Source: Cloacibacillus sp. (lineage in GTDB: Bacteria > Synergistota > Synergistia > Synergistales > Synergistaceae). Taken from it: DNA of 52,830 nucleotides. The stretch spans positions 1-52,830 of the forward strand of contig JAVVPF010000022.1 in NCBI GenBank assembly GCA_036655895.1, given 5' to 3'. The notes under the pieces were generated by a model. That model did no database searches. It had not been told where the DNA came from and worked only from the letters and a program-made list of their open reading frames with translations. Positions within the stretch are counted from its first letter, which is position 1; each line of letters opens with the position of its first letter. The position numbers were made by a program, and so were the translations under genes. Shown here piece by piece: positions 19,044 to 28,514 of this stretch.

Positions 19044-20280
19044 ACTTACGCTTATTTTTTATTATGCTAGTTATGATATGAAAAATTGTATCTCCAACAT
19101 ATTCAGGCGTGCATTTAGGATATAGATTTTTAATTTCTTCAAAAGAAATGTCCTTATGTTTGTTAGTCATACAAAAATCTGTGACTTTTGATAATGTTTT
19201 ATCATTTATGCCCTCGGCCTCCATAATTGTTAGTGAAGCAGGATATTTTTCTAAATAACGTAATGTGGGACATTGAGCTATTTTACATATATTAAGAATC
19301 GGTTTTCCGGATGCAATATATTCTATCACCTTACTAGGCATTTGATTTGGAATAGTGTTTCCAATGTTTACTAGGATGTCCGCATGCTGTATATATGCAC
19401 TTGCTTTTTTAGGGGACACCCTCCCGTGTAAGATAACATTAGGAGATAGAGTAGATTGATATTTTTGCGTTTTTGAATTGCCAACTATATGTAATAAGAC
19501 AGGGATCTGATTAATATTCAATTTATTAAAGAGATTAAATAAAAAAGCTGGACTTCTAATATCATCGTATAATTGGCCAACAAAAACACAGTTTCTCATA
19601 TTTTGAGAACACCACGCCTCTTTCTCTACTATTCCATTCGGTTTCTCAATATTTGGAAACTCGCATGATCGAATTTTATGTAATAACAAATTAGGTTGCT
19701 TAAGCGATTTATATTCTTGATAGATTTGGGGCGTAACAAGAATATAAGCACATTGAGAATCAGCCAAATCTTCATCCTTTTTATAGCGAATATCATTTTT
19801 GTGTAAATAGTGAGACCCCCAAGGGTCCAACTTATAACTAATTAACGGAATGCTACCATGTTCTTTGACACCAGCACAAATTGTATCGTAGGGGCTAGCT
19901 ACACACAGAATACAATCAATATCTGGCTCCTTCAGTAAAACTGTTCTTATATGTCTTTGGTACTCTCGACATTGTGGATATCTTGTAAGAGTACGTAATA
20001 TCCTACGAATCAGACATGACGGGTGAAATATTAAATATAAAATTTTCAAATAAGTGGGGAGAGAAGGAGGTATCAATTTTTTATAATTATATTGCTCCTT
20101 TATGTAGTAGGTCGTAAATTCCTCATTTTGCTTAGACTCCACAATAGAGGCCGACTGGTAGCCCAACAAGACAACTTTTATCCCGTACTTGTGATACAAA
20201 TAACGTGAGATTTTATAAACAATTGCTGAATTCGCATTTGTATACGGTTTTAAATCATTTGTTACCCATAATATCTTCAT
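19036..20280 (-). CDS. Glycosyltransferase, GT4-like
   Basis: A 414-residue cytosolic or peripheral enzyme of the GT-B fold. The N-terminal domain begins MKILWVTNDLKPYTNANSAIVYKI. The C-terminal donor-binding half shows VFVGQLYDDIRSPAF, LHIVGNSKTQKYQ, HGRVSPKKASAYIQHADILVNIGN and MPSKVIEYIASGKPIL, which is the GT4 nucleotide-sugar signature region. It likely adds one sugar of the repeat unit. Donor and acceptor are unknown. It overlaps the flippase gene and lies 64 bp after capG. Confidence 0.85.
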   Translation of the reverse strand: MKILWVTNDLKPYTNANSAIVYKISRYLYHKYGIKVVLLGYQSASIVESKQNEEFTTYYIKEQYNYKKLIPPSLPTYLKILYLIFHPSCLIRRILRTLTRYPQCREYQRHIRTVLLKEPDIDCILCVASPYDTICAGVKEHGSIPLISYKLDPWGSHYLHKNDIRYKKDEDLADSQCAYILVTPQIYQEYKSLKQPNLLLHKIRSCEFPNIEKPNGIVEKEAWCSQNMRNCVFVGQLYDDIRSPAFLFNLFNKLNINQIPVLLHIVGNSKTQKYQSTLSPNVILHGRVSPKKASAYIQHADILVNIGNTIPNQMPSKVIEYIASGKPILNICKIAQCPTLRYLEKYPASLTIMEAEGINDKTLSKVTDFCMTNKHKDISFEEIKNLYPKCTPEYVGDTIFHIITSIIKNKRKCG

Positions 20281-20344
20281 TTCTTATGTTCTCCAATATG
20301 CAAAGTTTTGTTTCATCCTCATAACTTGCTTATGTGCATTTACG

Positions 20345-21496
20345 TTAGGCTTTCCTCCACACCACCTTATCCACAACACTTGTGTAGCTTTGGATGATTT
20401 TCACAACTTTTACGCTAACATTCTCTTCCACGTAATCTGGAACGGCTGCCCCTAAATCACAATTATCTTGCATTTCAACTGCGACATTTACCGCTTGTAA
20501 AACATTTTCTTCAGTTATTGAGCCAAGAATAAAGTTCCCCTTATCTAAAGCCTCTGGCCTTTCGGTGCTTGTTCTTATACAAACGGCAGGAAAACATCTG
20601 AAGTAGGACGATTCTTCCGGGAGCGTCCCGCTATCAGAGACAACGCAAAAAGCATTTTTTTGCAAACAGTTATAGTCGGAGAAACCAAATGGCGTAAGGC
20701 TTCTTACATTGGGATGAAATCTAAAGTTGCGTAAATCTATAAATTTAGCACTTCTAGGATGCGTGCTGTAAATCACAGGCATGTCATACCTTTCTGCCAT
20801 AGCGTTCACCGCATTCATGAGGGCGAAAAAATTTTTTTCGATATCTATATTCTCTTCCCTATGGGCAGAAAGAAGTATGTATTTTTGTTTTTCTAATCCT
20901 AGTGTTTCTAGGATTGAGCTTGATTCTATTTTGTGTAGGTTTGCCGCCAATACTTCAGCCATAGGAGAGCCCGTTACAAATGTCCTTTCCTTAGGGCGTC
21001 CCTCCGCGTTGAGGTATCTTCTTGCATGCTCGCTATAGCACATATTGACATCGGCAATGTGATCCACGATCCTCCGGTTCATTTCTTCCGGAAGGTTTTC
21101 GTCAAAGCATCTGTTTCCAGCTTCCATATGAAAGATAGGGATTTTTAATCTCTTCGCCGCAATGGCCGACAAGGCCGAATTCGTATCACCCAGTATCAAA
21201 AGGGCATCAGGCCTGACCTGCGACATTAATTTATAGGATTTGGAAATAATATTACCTATTGTATCACCAAGCGTCTCTCCAACTGATTCCAAGTAGTAAT
21301 CAGGGGCACGAAGCTCAAGATCGTCAAAGAAAATTTGATTTAATGCATAGTCCCAGTTCTGTCCAGTATGAACTAAGATGTGGTCAAAGTATTGGTCACA
21401 CTTTTTTAGCACTTCAGAGAGTCTTATTATCTCTGGCCTTGTACCCAGTATTGTCATCAATTTTAACTTGCTGGTCATTGGATGCTCATCTCTCAT
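20345..21496 (-). CDS. capG: UDP-FucNAc-forming 2-epimerase (CapG/FnlC/WbjD-like)
   Basis: Hydrolysing or non-hydrolysing UDP-GlcNAc 2-epimerase fold, 377-383 residues. Motifs include ILGTRPEIIRLSEVL, VHTGQNWDYALNQIFFDDL, GDTNSALSA, HMEAGNRCFDENLPEEMNRRIVD-type region and SDSGTLPEESSYF. The HTGQN and DENLPEE variants, together with the adjacent capE and capF, point to the last step of UDP-N-acetyl-L-fucosamine synthesis rather than ManNAc formation. An alternative ATG at 21478 (MTSKLKLMTILGTRPE) matches the usual start better than 21496. It starts 4 bases after the capF stop. Confidence 0.87.
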   Translation of the reverse strand: MRDEHPMTSKLKLMTILGTRPEIIRLSEVLKKCDQYFDHILVHTGQNWDYALNQIFFDDLELRAPDYYLESVGETLGDTIGNIISKSYKLMSQVRPDALLILGDTNSALSAIAAKRLKIPIFHMEAGNRCFDENLPEEMNRRIVDHIADVNMCYSEHARRYLNAEGRPKERTFVTGSPMAEVLAANLHKIESSSILETLGLEKQKYILLSAHREENIDIEKNFFALMNAVNAMAERYDMPVIYSTHPRSAKFIDLRNFRFHPNVRSLTPFGFSDYNCLQKNAFCVVSDSGTLPEESSYFRCFPAVCIRTSTERPEALDKGNFILGSITEENVLQAVNVAVEMQDNCDLGAAVPDYVEENVSVKVVKIIQSYTSVVDKVVWRKA

Positions 21497-21499
21497 TTC

Positions 21500-22618
21500 T
21501 TATAGACATACCAGCTCGATATAGGTATCCGGTCTGTCTGGATCATACGGTTCATTTACCCACATAAACGTTATCAGGTCAGAAGTACCAGTGTTTGTGA
21601 TGCTGTGGGTATAACCAGTCGGAATATCAACTATTTCAATTTTATCTCCAGAGACATTATAATCTATTATCTCGTTTGTCCCCAGCCTGCGGAATGATAT
21701 TTTGGCATTTCCGCTTACTACGGCGAATTTTTCATTCTTAGTATGATGCCAGTGGTTGCCTTTGGTTATTCCGGGTTTGGTTATATTGACGGAGAATTGT
21801 CCTCTGTCGGTTGTTCTTATCATTTCTGTAAAGCTCCCTCTGCTGTCAATATTCATTTTCAGAGGGTAGGCAAACTGGTCTGTGGGGATGTAACTGAGGT
21901 AGGTGCTGTAAAGTTTTTTCGTAAAGTTGTCGGACATATCCGGGATAGACAAAAGTGCGCGCGTATCTTTAAAAGAGTAAAGCAGGTCGGCTATCTGCCC
22001 TAATGTAGCGGTGTAGGTGATGGGTACGTAGCAACGACCCGCGGCGTCTATATTGGCTTTGCCATTAAGAAGGTCACGCAGTTCTTTCAGTATGTCATCT
22101 ATATATACGAGGTTTACGGCCGTATTTCTGTCATTTACTTTTATTGGCAGCCCATTTGCTATATTGTGACAGAAGGTTGCTACAGCGCTGTTGTAGTTTG
22201 GGCGGCACCATTTACCGAATACGTTGGGAAAACGGTATATATAAGCTTGCGTGCCGTTTTCTTTCGCATATTCAAAAAGAAGCTCTTCGCCAGCCTTTTT
22301 GCTTTTACCATAGGGATTATCAAGCTCCGCCTGTATCGAGGAAGAGAGCATTATTGGAGATTTGTTGTTGTAACGTTTCAGTTTATTTAATAAGACGCTT
22401 GTGAAGCCGAAGTTGCCCTGCATAAACTCTTCCTGATTTTGGGGGCGGTTGATTCCGGCCAAATGGAAGATGAAGCCGCAGTCGGCCGTGAAGGCGTCAA
22501 GCTCGTCTTCGGTATTGTCTATATCATATTCATATATATCCGTATAGCCGTGGCTGCGAAGCTCTGTAATGAGATTTCTGCCTATGAATCCGTTAGCGCC
22601 GGTCACTAGTATTTTCAT
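21500..22618 (-). CDS. capF: UDP-sugar reductase/epimerase with cupin domain (CapF/FnlB/WbjC-like)
   Basis: Bifunctional enzyme of the UDP-L-FucNAc pathway. Residues 1 to about 245 form an NAD(P)-binding short-chain dehydrogenase domain with MKILVTGANGFIGRNLI and the YGKSKKAGE catalytic motif. The C-terminal 110 residues are a cupin, with the metal-binding pattern NHWHHTKNEKF and HSITNTG. This combination is diagnostic of CapF. The ATG at 22618 is preferred because it follows a GGAG site and overlaps the capE stop by one base (TAATG). A longer frame to 22633 would overlap more. The three cap genes are tightly packed. Confidence 0.92.
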   Translation of the reverse strand: MKILVTGANGFIGRNLITELRSHGYTDIYEYDIDNTEDELDAFTADCGFIFHLAGINRPQNQEEFMQGNFGFTSVLLNKLKRYNNKSPIMLSSSIQAELDNPYGKSKKAGEELLFEYAKENGTQAYIYRFPNVFGKWCRPNYNSAVATFCHNIANGLPIKVNDRNTAVNLVYIDDILKELRDLLNGKANIDAAGRCYVPITYTATLGQIADLLYSFKDTRALLSIPDMSDNFTKKLYSTYLSYIPTDQFAYPLKMNIDSRGSFTEMIRTTDRGQFSVNITKPGITKGNHWHHTKNEKFAVVSGNAKISFRRLGTNEIIDYNVSGDKIEIVDIPTGYTHSITNTGTSDLITFMWVNEPYDPDRPDTYIELVCL

Positions 22619-23643
22619 TATCTGTTTCTCCATGAGTTTAACTCTGTTTTTACATAATCTAATGCGAGTAACTTGCGCTTGACTGTTTCCACGTTGAGTA
22701 TCTCGGTATTTTCAGAGTTGAATTCAGTGACAGTTACGGCCTTTTTACTGCCATTGTCAAAATATTTCTCATAATTCAGGTCGCGCTTATCGCAAGGGAC
22801 GCGGAAGAAGTTTCCCATGTCTTCCGCGTGAGCGGCTTCTTCTTTGGTGAGCAGAGTCTCGTACATTTTTTCCCCGTGTCGTATACCTATGACGCGTGTT
22901 TCCGTCTCCGGGGCGAAGAGTTCTTTTATTGCCTGAGCCAACACCTCTATTGTGCAGGCCGGGGCCTTTTGGACCATGATGTCGCCGCTGTTCGCATGTT
23001 CGTACGCAAAGACAACAAGTTCGACTGCCTCGGCAAGGCTCATGATGAAACGAGTCATGGCAGGCTCGGTAAGTGTAAGGGGCTGCCCTGCTTTTATCTG
23101 CTCAACAAAGCGCGGGATGACAGAGCCGCGAGAGGCCATGACGTTGCCGTAACGAGTGCAGCAGATAAGTGTCTTCTCCTGAGATATGGTGCGGGATTTA
23201 GCCACTACGACCTTTTCCATCATTGCTTTTGAAGTTCCCATGGCGTTTATAGGGTATGCGGCTTTATCCGTAGAAAGGCAAATCACCTTTTTTACGCCGA
23301 ATTCAATACATGCGGTAAGAACGTTTTCCGTACCAATGACGTTGGTCTTTACAGCCTCAAGCGGAAAAAATTCGCACGAGGGTACCTGCTTCAGAGCCGC
23401 CGCATGAAATACATAGTCTACGCCGTGCATGGCATTCTTGACACTTTGGATATCACGAACGTCGCCTAGATAAAACTTGATTTTTTCGTTGTTCTGATAT
23501 TCAGTGCGCATCTCATCCTGTTTCTTCTCGTCACGGGAGAAAATACGAATTTCCGCTACGTCGGTTGAGAGAAAACGGTCCAGCACTGCGTGGCCGAAAG
23601 AACCGGTGCCGCCGGTTATTAAAAGAGTTTTATTTTTGGACAT
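22618..23643 (-). CDS. capE: UDP-GlcNAc 4,6-dehydratase/5-epimerase (CapE/FnlA/WbjB-like)
   Basis: First enzyme of UDP-N-acetyl-L-fucosamine synthesis, 341 residues. It has the NAD-binding LLITGGTGSFGHAVLDRF, FHAAALKQVPSCEFFPLEAVKTNV, ICLSTDKAAYPINAMGTSKAMMEK with a Met-x3-Lys catalytic variant, and RYGNVMASRGSVIPRF. These match the inverting dehydratases such as FlaA1, CapE and PseB. CapF and CapG immediately downstream decide for CapE. It is the first gene of the tight three-gene block and lies just downstream of the scar region at 23645-24265. Confidence 0.92.
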   Translation of the reverse strand: MSKNKTLLITGGTGSFGHAVLDRFLSTDVAEIRIFSRDEKKQDEMRTEYQNNEKIKFYLGDVRDIQSVKNAMHGVDYVFHAAALKQVPSCEFFPLEAVKTNVIGTENVLTACIEFGVKKVICLSTDKAAYPINAMGTSKAMMEKVVVAKSRTISQEKTLICCTRYGNVMASRGSVIPRFVEQIKAGQPLTLTEPAMTRFIMSLAEAVELVVFAYEHANSGDIMVQKAPACTIEVLAQAIKELFAPETETRVIGIRHGEKMYETLLTKEEAAHAEDMGNFFRVPCDKRDLNYEKYFDNGSKKAVTVTEFNSENTEILNVETVKRKLLALDYVKTELNSWRNR

Positions 23644-23644
23644 C

Positions 23645-23853
23645 TTACATACCTCTAATCACTTGCTCTATTAGGCAAGTAAATTTTTTTATATTATTAG
23701 ACTTTGAATATTTATCTTCATATAGACGACGCGCATTATTACCCATGGTTATATTTTCGGGACTATTATTCTTTAAAAATTTAATATATGCCGATAAATG
23801 TTGCGGTTGCCCCTGTAAGACAGAAAATCCGGCCGCGTATTCTTTATTGACAA
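23645..23853 (-). pseudogene. GT4 glycosyltransferase, C-terminal remnant
   Basis: On the minus strand an open frame without a start reads NKEYAAGFSVLQGQPQHLS, then NNSPENITMGNNARRLYEDK and ends with VIRGM and a stop at 23645. The segment is the donor-binding C-terminal end of a GT4 enzyme. It overlaps, in another frame, the end of the truncated pyruvyltransferase frame. The rest of the glycosyltransferase gene is missing. Confidence 0.65.
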
Positions 23854-24081
23854 TAATCTTCTCAAAAACTCTTTAGGTTTATTTTTTACCCCCAAGTCAT
23901 ATTTTGCAGGCAACATGAGCTGTGGTATATAAGGCAAGATAAGAGAATCTGGACGATAATTGATGATGGTAGTATCCGCTGCCGGACTCAAATGCGTTAA
24001 AAGCGAACGCAACGCGTAGGCTTGAAGTATTGCACCATAATTTTTTGCACAATGAAATGTGAGAATACCTATTTTCAACAA
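23773..24081 (-). pseudogene. Polysaccharide pyruvyltransferase, N-terminal remnant
   Basis: A 102-codon frame begins LKIGILTFHCAKNYGAILQAY, a clear N-terminus of polysaccharide pyruvyltransferases (CsaB/WcaK family). These enzymes normally have about 330-400 residues. The homologous part seems to end near the residues LRRLLSIKN. The remaining codons are the wrong-frame reading of the glycosyltransferase tail. The likely start is a TTG with an AAGGAAGG site. The gene is a 5' fragment fused by a deletion to another gene's 3' end and should be non-functional. Confidence 0.7.
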
Positions 24082-24210
24082 AACATACCTTCCTTCGCGT
24101 ACATAATATAAATATCAAAACCATAAAATGTTATTAATTTTTGACAAGCTATTTTTATAAATTGTAACCGACATTTTGTTGCTTGATCTATACAAATATC
24201 ACCTCTATAC
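24069..24210 (-). pseudogene. Unrecognised C-terminal gene remnant
   Basis: A minus-strand frame without a usable start reads LNALYRGDICIDQATKCRLQ, continues with IACQKLITFYGFDIYIM and stops at the start of the pyruvyltransferase remnant. The stop/start overlap is what one expects of two formerly adjacent operon genes. I do not recognise the family. The rest of the 24086-24265 gap is AT-rich and shows nothing else. Confidence 0.3.
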
Positions 24211-24265
24211 AGTGCATTTAGATTATAAATTTATTGTCTATAAAATACAGGATAGCTCCGTGTGT

Positions 24266-25360
24266 TTAGAGAAATTTGTAAGGAACTATATTTTGCCAAT
24301 TAGTAATTAGCATGAAAGCGTGATAAATTGTACATATTAAAATTATAATTAGATTAAACACCATTTTATCAAAAACAATTAGAGGAGATTGTTGTTTACA
24401 CACTTGTCTAGGAGTTGGCAAGAGAATCTGAGGAATAGCGACGGCGACAAATGGAATACACAACATCATCATCCTTGTAAGCATTCTCATGTTAACAAAG
24501 AGAAGCGCACACATACTTAATAGTATGGCATAGCCGAAAAATTCATTGCCAATTTTTATACGACACTGCCCTAAATTAAACCATAACGTCACCAGTATGA
24601 CAAAATACATCACACAAGTCTTTACCCCACCGCTAAATTCACCTACCCAAAACCCTATCTTCGAATATATAGAGGCGCTGTTTATTGCATTGAGGCTCCA
24701 CAGTACCATGGGGGTCAGATAAAAATATAACAAAATGGACGTCCCTATAATAAATAAAATTTTAAAATGCGTCCATTTAATATTATACATAAAATACAAA
24801 GGGATAAAAAGAACGGCTGACTTATGAAAAAAACTTGCAAGAATTATCAATAAAGTAAAGAAAAAAAATCTTCTTTGTCTCACAAGGCTATACCCAAATA
24901 AAAAAATAGAAAATGCTAGATATTGCCTTAAAATATCGAACGATGTGTAATAATAGGGCAGAGAAATAAACACAAACATACTATACAACAAACTATTCGA
25001 ATATTTATAAAAAAATAATACACATGATGATACTGTCACAAAACTACATACATACAACAGTGTTCTTGCATCTCCCCCCAAAAGAGCGATTCCCTTACAC
25101 AGTGCAACAAACCCTTTTTCAATCCAAGGAGCGCCTGTCAAACCGGGGCTAGAATCTATGATTTTAAATATAACAAAGTAGGTTTCTGTATCCCAACCAA
25201 CAGATTCGGCACGCGATCCTGCCAAAAAAGTAAATTGAAGTATTGAAAATAAGGCATAAAATTTTTTTCTAAGGCTCCACTGAGCACCTGTAGGCGCTCC
25301 ACAAAAGACTAAAACGCCAACAACAATATTAATAACAAAAGAAACGATATAAACTGTCAC
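24266..25360 (-). CDS. EpsG-family polysaccharide polymerase (Wzy-like)
   Basis: Integral membrane protein of 364 residues with about ten hydrophobic segments. It shows the EpsG pattern: an early GSRAESVGWDTETYF, then a YTSFDILRQYLAFSIFLFG segment and an ASFFHKSAVLF segment. In Wzx/Wzy-dependent pathways such proteins polymerise repeat units on the periplasmic face. As the only polymerase candidate in the cluster it most likely serves as Wzy. The gene is very AT-rich. It lies 14 bases after the upstream GT2 gene and just before the scar region. Confidence 0.83.
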   Translation of the reverse strand: MTVYIVSFVINIVVGVLVFCGAPTGAQWSLRKKFYALFSILQFTFLAGSRAESVGWDTETYFVIFKIIDSSPGLTGAPWIEKGFVALCKGIALLGGDARTLLYVCSFVTVSSCVLFFYKYSNSLLYSMFVFISLPYYYTSFDILRQYLAFSIFLFGYSLVRQRRFFFFTLLIILASFFHKSAVLFIPLYFMYNIKWTHFKILFIIGTSILLYFYLTPMVLWSLNAINSASIYSKIGFWVGEFSGGVKTCVMYFVILVTLWFNLGQCRIKIGNEFFGYAILLSMCALLFVNMRMLTRMMMLCIPFVAVAIPQILLPTPRQVCKQQSPLIVFDKMVFNLIIILICTIYHAFMLITNWQNIVPYKFL

Positions 25361-25374
25361 TTTATCTGTTCATC

Positions 25375-26292
25375 CTAGCAAATTGCTAATTTTAGTAGTC
25401 TATGTGGGACACAAAAGCACATTAATGTAGCTGCGTAACGCCAATTTCTTTTACAATGGACGGATTTTAGAAACACGATTGCTTCTGACCTACTACCTTC
25501 AAAGAGTGCCCTTCTACAACAAGACATATGATATCGATCTATCACACGTAGAATATGCTTTTTTTTCACCTGTGATATTCCACTATCATTCAATATATCC
25601 CCATTCCTTTTCGCAAATCGCCACGAATAAGTCCAAGCATCATTTTTGGTGGCAGTACTTTCCATGCGATTATAAACAGCTGTTGTCTCTTTAGCAAAGA
25701 CAATTGGGTAATATGCAGCTGCTCGAAACCACATATCCGTGTCTTCTCCGATTGTTTCGCCAGGTTCGAATAACCCCACTTTCTTAAACACATCTTTATG
25801 AATACAAATTGTATCTGTATTGAATACAATCGAAGAGTATCTTAGATATAAGTCAAAAAAATCTTCTATTAAGACCATATCTTTCAAATTTTCTTTAAGA
25901 AACCGCCCTGTATGTACCCTTTTCCCGTTAGGAAGGATTATTTCCACTGGCGTTGCAAATAATTTTTCCCCCGGGTAGGATTTTATCATCCTAACTAATG
26001 TCTCTAGGCGATTTGGTCTCCATATATCATCTGCATCTAAAAAACAGATATACTCCCCGTTGCTCTTTTTTATACCAGTATTGCGAGCGCACGAAACTCC
26101 TGAATTAGATTGATTCACAATAACCACTTGCTCATTTATATATTGTTTAAGAACATCTTCTACGCCATCGGTAGAACCATCATTAACAACTACCAACTCA
26201 TAGTTGGTATACGTCTGATTTAATACGCTTTTTATAGTTTGCTCCACGGTTGATGCTTTATTATATACAGGGATTATTATAGAAAACTTCAT
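25375..26292 (-). CDS. Glycosyltransferase family 2
   Basis: A 305-residue GT-A enzyme. The N-terminal 110 residues have the full GT2 signature: FSIIIPVYNKASTVEQTI, VVVNDGSTDG, SCARNTGIKKSNGEYICFLDADDIW with the DxD motif. The later EPGETIGEDTDMWFRAA contains the ED acid pair often used as catalytic base. It would add a sugar to the lipid-linked repeat unit at the cytosolic membrane face. The specificity is not predictable. It lies 30 bases downstream of another GT2 gene. Confidence 0.92.
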   Translation of the reverse strand: MKFSIIIPVYNKASTVEQTIKSVLNQTYTNYELVVVNDGSTDGVEDVLKQYINEQVVIVNQSNSGVSCARNTGIKKSNGEYICFLDADDIWRPNRLETLVRMIKSYPGEKLFATPVEIILPNGKRVHTGRFLKENLKDMVLIEDFFDLYLRYSSIVFNTDTICIHKDVFKKVGLFEPGETIGEDTDMWFRAAAYYPIVFAKETTAVYNRMESTATKNDAWTYSWRFAKRNGDILNDSGISQVKKKHILRVIDRYHMSCCRRALFEGSRSEAIVFLKSVHCKRNWRYAATLMCFCVPHRLLKLAIC

Positions 26293-26322
26293 TTTTTCAC
26301 CATCCTGGTTTGTCTAACGTTC

Positions 26323-27315
26323 TCATCTACTATTAATAAATTTTTTTACTTTAGCTAATAATGACAAGAGACTGACAAACGAATATTTAGCCAAGAATAA
26401 ATATGTCCTCTGGAACCGTGAGAAAAAAACAGCGTCTTTCTTTATTGGCTCAAGCAAAGCCTTTATATTAATAACATTTAATTCTTTTTTTATTTCATCT
26501 ATTGTGGCTCCTAAATAAAATCTCTTTATAATATTTGAATATATGACCTCCCTAACATAGAGTACTTTTAGTTCATAATCAAACCTGCCGGCCAATCTTT
26601 TCTCTATTTCTCTATAAGCTACTATAGAAGATTCAACTGAAATCAGTTTATCGTCATGCATTATCGAATGATCGCATTGCACATAGTAATACAACGCATT
26701 ACGTAGGTAATAAATTTTATTACAAAAGGCGAAAGCAACTTTAGTAAAAACCAAATCTTCATTTCTCATTAGATTAGCAAATTCAATATTATGCTCAATG
26801 AGCATATCTCGCAAAAACGCTTTTCCATGAATCGCAGCACCGGTATGCTTAATGGCATTTTCAATAGAGATGTAACAAGAAGGCTCATCTTTATAGACAA
26901 TATTATTTATCATATATTGTCTATTACCCCCGCATCGTTCAAAATAAACATCAAATATAATGGCTTCGGCTTTTACACGAGCGATAGTGTCTATTAACAG
27001 ACCAATAGTATTATGAGCCAGATAATCATCGCTATCTAAAAAGAGGATATAATTTCCTTTAGCTTGTTTTACTCCAAAATTCCGCGTTGGGCCGGGACCA
27101 AGATTGAGTTTATTTCTAAAAACAGATACTGCAAATAAACTAGAAACTTCATTCTTAAAATGACATAATACCCTTAAGGTATTGTCTGACGACTGATCAT
27201 CAACAAAAATAACCTCAAAGGAATGGCATGTCTGAGCCTTCAAAGATTCTAAGCAACGGCTGATTTTATTTTCACTGTTATATACCGGTATTATAATTGA
27301 AATATAATTTTCCAT
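26323..27315 (-). CDS. Glycosyltransferase family 2
   Basis: A 330-residue GT2. The N-terminal domain shows ISIIIPVYNSENKISRCLES, FVDDQSSDNT, GPGPTRNFGVKQAKGNYILF and the DxD in LDSDDYL. The later NLMRNEDLVFTKVAFAF carries the ED motif. The C-terminal 100 residues are helical and basic. It is distinct from the neighbouring GT2, so the repeat unit should contain at least four transferred sugars counting all transferases in the cluster. The first gene downstream starts after 30 bases. Confidence 0.92.
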   Translation of the reverse strand: MENYISIIIPVYNSENKISRCLESLKAQTCHSFEVIFVDDQSSDNTLRVLCHFKNEVSSLFAVSVFRNKLNLGPGPTRNFGVKQAKGNYILFLDSDDYLAHNTIGLLIDTIARVKAEAIIFDVYFERCGGNRQYMINNIVYKDEPSCYISIENAIKHTGAAIHGKAFLRDMLIEHNIEFANLMRNEDLVFTKVAFAFCNKIYYLRNALYYYVQCDHSIMHDDKLISVESSIVAYREIEKRLAGRFDYELKVLYVREVIYSNIIKRFYLGATIDEIKKELNVINIKALLEPIKKDAVFFSRFQRTYLFLAKYSFVSLLSLLAKVKKFINSR

Positions 27316-27357
27316 ATTAATTCTATTGCCCTCTCACTACAGCAACAACAATGGACA

Positions 27358-28404
27358 CTATCTAGGCTCATACTTGTTGAGAAACTGCTCCAAACACCAG
27401 ATTTGCCATTTTTGGTTGCCAGAAAATTTAGTTATATCAAGGTTTTTCTTAAATTCTGGACGTTTAGGGCCTTGCCATTCTGCAAAGTACATATCTACAG
27501 GTCGAGGCATGGGAATCTTATCGGGAATAGGCATCCCAGGATATTTCATAGAAAAAAGTTCGCGAATTAGATATTTAGGTTCTCCATGACGTACACGAAA
27601 GAGATCAAGAGTGTCCACCATTTCAAGGCGAGCGTATGGATCATAATATGGCATATTAGCTGCAGAAAAGGCGTTCCAGTAACTACTAGAACTCTCAATT
27701 GCAAACACATCTTTCATAAATAGTAAAAAATCTATACAGTGCCCCTTTGTACGATATCGTTCAAACAAATATTCCACCCCAACAGGATTTGCTAGAACCT
27801 CTGCCGGTTGAGTAAAGATATAGCGTTGCATAAATGCATCAAAGGTCCAATCACATGCAAGTAGTCCATCCATGCCCCCAAACAAAAGATCGCTACTTTC
27901 CCCAACAATCATCATTTCGATAGCATCCGATTGAGCCTCAATAGCTCCTTGTAAAATTTGAGGTTCAATAGAATGGACGGGAGCTGCTTTTGCCTCCATA
28001 ACAGCATCTAGATTCTTTTCCACTGTAGCCCACGTAATATCAATATAATGTAGATTTAAGTCGTAACATTCAGCGTAATATTTAGCACGCTGTAACTCTT
28101 CCTTTTGAAATTCGCCTCCCAAAAATCTAAAGGTATATGCATCACACCCGCGCATGTACGAAGCAAGAATCGCAGAATCCATCCCCCCAGAAAGGAGGAT
28201 ACCTAGTTTCTTGTGGCATATTTTTAAAAATTGATTTTCAATCATACGATTAATGTCATTCGCACTACGTACAAATAGTTTCTCCGAATCCGATACGGGG
28301 GGGATGCTCTCATGACGCATCCCTATATAGAAATTTTTCATGTCATCTTCAATATACCTAAAGGCTAAGTAGGAGCTCATACAATAATCCTTATCTACAC
28401 TCAT
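27358..28404 (-). CDS. Asparagine-synthetase-like PP-loop protein lacking the glutaminase domain
   Basis: About 348 residues with the ATP pyrophosphatase (PP-loop) domain of AsnB: KLGILLSGGMDSAILASYM near residues 65-85. Further parts match the synthetase domain, including AKAAPVHSIEPQ and VGESSDLLFGGMDGLL. The N-terminal glutamine amidotransferase domain with its Cys2 is absent. It therefore would need free ammonia or a partner, or it activates another substrate. In surface-glycan loci such proteins are suspected of amidating uronic acids or modifying acidic substituents; that is inference. The ATG at 28404 (MSVDKDYC) follows a GGGAG site and is preferred to 28425. It lies between a cytidylyltransferase and a GT2. 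Confidence 0.82.
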   Translation of the reverse strand: MSVDKDYCMSSYLAFRYIEDDMKNFYIGMRHESIPPVSDSEKLFVRSANDINRMIENQFLKICHKKLGILLSGGMDSAILASYMRGCDAYTFRFLGGEFQKEELQRAKYYAECYDLNLHYIDITWATVEKNLDAVMEAKAAPVHSIEPQILQGAIEAQSDAIEMMIVGESSDLLFGGMDGLLACDWTFDAFMQRYIFTQPAEVLANPVGVEYLFERYRTKGHCIDFLLFMKDVFAIESSSSYWNAFSAANMPYYDPYARLEMVDTLDLFRVRHGEPKYLIRELFSMKYPGMPIPDKIPMPRPVDMYFAEWQGPKRPEFKKNLDITKFSGNQKWQIWCLEQFLNKYEPR

Positions 28405-28514
28405 TTCACTCACTCCCTTTTCCATATCGGTTATTCATCTCATAGCATTTGCTATTTGTGCATATAGCAAAAAAACTCTTCACTATAAGACAGTATGCCC
28501 TAGCTTCACGGTTG

